Assembly: GCA_003663055.1 (NCBI GenBank)
Contig: QMZF01000019.1
Coordinates: 1-9,668, forward strand
Length of the DNA stretch: 9,668 bases
Reading direction: 5' to 3'
From: Archaeoglobales archaeon
Lineage (GTDB): Archaea > Halobacteriota > Archaeoglobi > Archaeoglobales > Archaeoglobaceae
Shown: one piece after another, positions 7,538 to 9,668 of the stretch
Layout: every line of letters begins with the position of its first letter
Position numbering within the stretch: the stretch's first letter is position 1
Notes under the pieces: model-generated
What the model was told of the DNA's origin: nothing
What the model saw: only the letters and a program-made list of their open reading frames with translations
Databases searched by the model: none
Translations under genes and position numbers: made by a program

Positions 7538-8101
7538 TTATTCTGAAAACGAGAAGTACTCCGGGAACGGCTTTCTGTCAATGTGTATTCTTGCAAAGTC
7601 GTCCCCATGACAACCCATACAACCTACGTTTCTTGGAGAGTGTATCTCAAATACGTTGCCATTACTTGGTTTAAAGGGATCACTTGCATGGCATTTCCCG
7701 CAACCAAGCTCTTCTCTAGTATAAGTCTTGTGGCATTTATTGCAGTCGCTGTACTTCGATGTGTGAAGAGCATGTACGGCTTTAAAGAGCTGGTCTTCGT
7801 TGAGCTGAGGGGCATTCTTTACATGGCAGTATATACAGTACTCAGTAGCGTCGATGTGGCCGGGAATCCTTTCAACTTGAGGAACGTACTGCCTCTTGGT
7901 GTTATAGTGGCACGCAAGACAATTTCCGTCTATTGGTTTGGCTTTTGCCTCTGCTGCCTGAACTTGTGGAGCTTTCTGAGGTGCTGGTGTCGGCACTACA
8001 ACAGCTTGAGGTTTTTCGGGAACCTCCCTAGTCTGAATGCACAACGCTATTGTTGCCGCAAAAATCAGGAGAAAAGCAATTAAAAAAATGTTTGCTCTCA
8101 T
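7538..8101 (-). CDS. Pentaheme c-type cytochrome, membrane-anchored
   Basis: Extracytoplasmic electron carrier of 187 residues. A hydrophobic signal or anchor spans residues 3-20, followed by C21 in IALC, an untypical lipobox, so lipidation is uncertain. A Pro/Ala/Gln-rich linker covers about 26-56. Five CxxCH heme sites start at C61, C89, C120, C134 and C161. Exactly five histidines lie outside these motifs (H82, H110, H113, H154, H173), enough for bis-His ligation of all hemes. The last two hemes and H154/H173 fall at the same residue numbers as in the upstream cytochrome, with similar motifs (CHASDPFKP, IHSPR, ARIHI), so the genes are probably tandem duplicates that diverged. It starts 15 bases after that gene's stop with only a weak ribosome binding site (GGCGA). 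Partner and terminal acceptor are unknown. Confidence 0.9.
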   Translation of the reverse strand: MRANIFLIAFLLIFAATIALCIQTREVPEKPQAVVVPTPAPQKAPQVQAAEAKAKPIDGNCLACHYNTKRQYVPQVERIPGHIDATEYCIYCHVKNAPQLNEDQLFKAVHALHTSKYSDCNKCHKTYTREELGCGKCHASDPFKPSNGNVFEIHSPRNVGCMGCHGDDFARIHIDRKPFPEYFSFSE

Positions 8102-8116
8102 AGTTCGCCAGTTTCT

Positions 8117-8662
8117 TTATTCTGCTGCTTTATCCGCTGCACTGTGGATTTCAGCTATGTCCTGAGTGTGGCACACTGTACAAGGCTTACCACGTGGTAT
8201 GTGGACGTTTACGTAGTTCTTAAACGGCTTGGTTGGATCAACAGAATCGTGGCAGAGCACACAGGAAGGCTGGCCCTCAGGCCCCTTCGGAATGGTCAGT
8301 TTGTCGGTTGGCCCGTGACAGACCGAACACTCAAGATTTATCGTACCTTCACCAACGTGAATCTTGTGCGGATCTGTGCCGTGGCACTTCAGACATCCAT
8401 TCCCATCCTTATGAGCAGCGTATTCAGAAGATTTCTTGTGGCATACTTGACAGTTGACAGTTGCTGCAACAGGCTGAGGTGGTGTGGTCTTCGGTGTTGG
8501 GGTTGGTTTAGGAGTGGATACAGGTGTGGTCTCGGTCGGTGTTGGTGTAGCCGTCTTAAAAGGTGTTGGCGTGGGTGTAGGTGGCTTTTCTGTCGTTGTA
8601 CAGCCAGCAAATAGTCCCGCAACAAATACAGCCATCAACAATATAAGCATCTTGGTTTTCAT
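8117..8662 (-). CDS. Pentaheme c-type cytochrome lipoprotein with Thr-Pro stalk
   Basis: Extracytoplasmic electron carrier of 181 residues. A signal peptide ends in the lipobox LFAGC with lipidation at C21. A stalk of repeated Thr-Pro units follows (about 28-64), probably extended and possibly O-glycosylated, holding the heme domain away from the membrane. Five CxxCH sites start at C71, C90, C112, C134 and C161, and the only other histidines are H84, H99, H102, H154 and H173: five hemes, five spare ligands. The start ATG at 8662 is set by GGAGG at 8670-8674, seven bases upstream; the open frame reaches further up to 8800, but that part crosses the TATA box and is not coding. ATG at 8668 is too close to the ribosome binding site. 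First gene of a two-cytochrome operon. Related to its downstream neighbour. Confidence 0.92.
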   Translation of the reverse strand: MKTKMLILLMAVFVAGLFAGCTTTEKPPTPTPTPFKTATPTPTETTPVSTPKPTPTPKTTPPQPVAATVNCQVCHKKSSEYAAHKDGNGCLKCHGTDPHKIHVGEGTINLECSVCHGPTDKLTIPKGPEGQPSCVLCHDSVDPTKPFKNYVNVHIPRGKPCTVCHTQDIAEIHSAADKAAE

Positions 8663-8669
8663 TGACATC

Positions 8670-8674
8670 CCTCC
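8670..8674 (-). promoter_or_regulatory. Ribosome binding site that sets the cytochrome lipoprotein start
   Basis: GGAGG on the minus strand, seven bases before ATG 8662. It excludes the long upstream extension of the open frame and disfavours ATG 8668. Confidence 0.8.
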
Positions 8675-8694
8675 AGTTGTGGTTGAGTAGCCTG

Positions 8695-8706
8695 AAATAT
8701 ATATTA
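8695..8706 (-). promoter_or_regulatory. TATA box of the pentaheme cytochrome operon
   Basis: On the minus strand TAATATATATTT, preceded by CCGAAAAAC as a possible TFB element. The start would fall near 8675, just before the ribosome binding site, giving a leader of about 12 bases. It shows the two cytochromes have their own promoter, separate from the Fe-S gene. Confidence 0.7.
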
Positions 8707-8807
8707 GTTTTTCGGTTTTAATGCCAAATCGTCCACGCAGAGCGTAAAATCGGTTCAGAAGAGAAAAATGCAGCGTGCGGGTATTAGTTTCATCATTCAA
8801 ATATCCT

Positions 8808-8833
8808 AAAACGAATAATAGAAAGAAAAACCG
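8808..8833 (-). terminator. T-rich terminator after the Fe-S protein gene
   Basis: On the minus strand, GGTTTTTCTTTC and then TCGTTTT follow within about 35 bases of the Fe-S gene stop. With the new promoter at 8695-8706 this marks a transcription-unit boundary, although read-through into the cytochromes cannot be excluded. Confidence 0.45.
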
Positions 8834-8842
8834 ATAATTACG

Positions 8843-9559
8843 CTATCCGAGGTAGTAGTAAAGATTTGGATTTGCTCCAGTCTCAGGGCGGGGCGGTTTC
8901 AACTTTAGACGGTAGTACTTCCTAACTTCACTGTTGGGATCGAGCAGATTACCGAAGACCCTTGCCTTCGTCGGGCAGACGTAAACGCATGCCGGTTCCA
9001 AACCTCTCACTATCCTGTGATAACACCACGTGCACTTGTCAACCTTGCCCACCATTGCTTTGTTTTCGCCGTTTTCGGGATAAATGTATCTTGCACCATA
9101 GGGGCATGCAGAAACACAGTATCCACAGCCTATGCACTTTTCATAATCAACAAGAACGACCCCGTCATCCGTGAGGTATGTAGCGCCAACTGGGCAAACG
9201 GCAACGCATGGTGCATCTTTACATTGGTTGCAGAGCTTTGGAACAAAGTAACCTCGTTTGATGTTAGAGAGGTCTTCGGGAGGATAGGGCGTGTAGCCTT
9301 CTTCGCCCATCTTTGGTGAATCAACCATAACTCGCCCATCCTCCGTTACAGCATATCTTTCGACCCAAGTTCTATAGAACCCCTCTGGAACCTTATTTTC
9401 CTCCCTACAAGCCTGAACGCACTTTCCACAACCAATACATCTTGTCAAATCAACTACAAAACCCCAGTACTTATTCTGAGATAACACCGAAATTACAGAG
9501 ATTCCTCCAGCTACGGCAGCAGCTTTCAAACCGAGACTGATAAACTCTCTCCTCCTCAT
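8843..9559 (-). CDS. Tat-exported ferredoxin-like subunit with four [4Fe-4S] sites
   Basis: Electron-transfer subunit of the NrfC/HmcB/DsrO/PsrB group, 238 residues, expected on the outer face of the membrane. The N-terminus RRREFISLG followed by a hydrophobic stretch to about 26 is a twin-arginine signal or anchor. Sixteen cysteines form four clusters: C41/44/47/51, C110/113/118/122, C142/145/148/152 and C176/179/191/195 (CTWC, then CVYVCP). The ending PETGANPNLYYYLG resembles the tail of this family. The start is supported by AAGGTGAT at 9563-9570. Such subunits normally pass electrons between a membrane quinone protein (NrfD-like) and a molybdopterin enzyme or multiheme cytochromes; neither partner is in the window except cytochromes on both sides. 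It follows a cytochrome gene by 17 bases, so it probably belongs to that operon. The reaction served is unknown. Confidence 0.92.
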   Translation of the reverse strand: MRRREFISLGLKAAAVAGGISVISVLSQNKYWGFVVDLTRCIGCGKCVQACREENKVPEGFYRTWVERYAVTEDGRVMVDSPKMGEEGYTPYPPEDLSNIKRGYFVPKLCNQCKDAPCVAVCPVGATYLTDDGVVLVDYEKCIGCGYCVSACPYGARYIYPENGENKAMVGKVDKCTWCYHRIVRGLEPACVYVCPTKARVFGNLLDPNSEVRKYYRLKLKPPRPETGANPNLYYYLG

Positions 9560-9562
9560 GCA

Positions 9563-9570
9563 ATCACCTT
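9563..9570 (-). promoter_or_regulatory. Ribosome binding site of the Fe-S protein gene
   Basis: AAGGTGAT on the minus strand, three bases before ATG 9559 and inside the short gap after the upstream cytochrome gene. It confirms the start that keeps the Tat signal. Confidence 0.75.
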
Positions 9571-9576
9571 AAGCCT

Positions 9577-9668
9577 TTATTCGTAAAGTATGGCCTTAGC
9601 AGGCCACGGGTTGTGGGGATCATGGCACCTAACACACTTCGGGCCAGCGTAGTGCGTTTTGATGTCAA
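9577..9668 (-). CDS. C-type cytochrome, 3' end only (cut by right window edge)
   Basis: The minus-strand frame open from the window edge ends at TAA 9577-9579 and gives about 30 residues ending KAILYE. It contains one CxxCH heme site, CVRCHDPHNPW, preceded by THYAGP, whose histidine could be a distal heme ligand. This heme-close-to-the-end pattern is common in multiheme cytochromes. The rest of the protein, its heme number and its signal peptide lie outside. The gene ends 17 bases before the Fe-S protein start, so the two are almost certainly one transcription unit. Confidence 0.85.
   Translation of the reverse strand, partial: DIKTHYAGPKCVRCHDPHNPWPAKAILYE

Noticed and set aside
7583..8083. 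Plus-strand open frame opposite the pentaheme gene
   Set aside because: The minus strand encodes five CxxCH motifs and a signal peptide; the plus frame is an uninformative shadow with no ribosome binding site.
8730..8780. CACGC / GCGTG inverted pair in the region before the cytochrome operon
   Set aside because: The arms are only five bases with a loop over 30 bases, imperfect flanks and no relation to the promoter elements.
8755..8796. Possible box C/D sRNA on the minus strand upstream of the cytochrome operon
   Set aside because: There is a box C match (ATGATGA, 8790-8796) and a box D match (CTGA, 8755-8758), but no internal D'/C' boxes and no terminal stem. Such short motifs occur often by chance.
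8663..8800. N-terminal extension of the cytochrome lipoprotein to an upstream ATG at 8800
   Set aside because: The extension has no ribosome binding site, runs across the TATA box, and would bury the lipoprotein signal peptide inside the protein. GGAGG at 8670-8674 marks ATG 8662.
1..9668. CRISPR arrays, insertion sequences, tRNA or rRNA genes
   Set aside because: No regularly spaced direct repeats, transposase motifs, terminal inverted repeats or tRNA-like cloverleaf were seen on either strand by eye.

Overview
The window looks like chromosomal DNA of a hyperthermophilic euryarchaeon, most likely of the order Archaeoglobales (Archaeoglobus, Geoglobus or Ferroglobus type). The signs are archaeal TATA boxes, GGTGAT-type ribosome binding sites, an archaeal valyl-tRNA synthetase, a Cdc48/VAT ATPase, and above all the gene trio hsr1-cdc48-hsp20 behind an exact CTAAC-N5-GTTAG operator, which is the arrangement and the HSR1 site known from Archaeoglobus fulgidus. 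The abundant multiheme c-type cytochromes fit the metal-respiring members of that order. The species cannot be named from the sequence alone.

Layout. 1-188 (minus): 5' part of an acylphosphatase gene, cut by the left edge. 189-414: divergent promoter region with a strong palindrome. 415-1140 (plus): fumarylacetoacetate-hydrolase-family enzyme on a leaderless-type promoter. 1146-3740 (plus): valS, whose ribosome binding site overlaps the end of the previous gene. 3741-3849: terminator, TATA box and HSR1 operator. 3850-7476 (plus): heat-shock operon hsr1, cdc48, hsp20. 7477-7537: T-rich terminators between convergent operons. 7538-9668 (minus): an electron-transfer region, in transcription order the 3' end of a c-type cytochrome gene cut by the right edge, a Tat-exported four-cluster ferredoxin-like subunit, a terminator and new promoter, and two consecutive pentaheme cytochrome genes.

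How the genes work together. HSR1 is expected to repress its own operon from a site that overlaps the predicted transcription start. Release on heat shock would raise the regulator, a double-ring unfoldase (Cdc48) and a holdase chaperone (Hsp20) together. Cdc48 here ends in a HbYX-like tail, suggesting it can feed the 20S proteasome, and carries an unusual charged insert of about 55 residues in its D2 ring. In the minus-strand cluster, the Fe-S protein and cytochromes look like parts of an extracytoplasmic electron relay. The two pentaheme proteins are related tandem copies, each with exactly five CxxCH motifs and exactly five further histidines, so every heme could be bis-histidine ligated. 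The valS/FAH pair is housekeeping plus an enzyme of unknown substrate.
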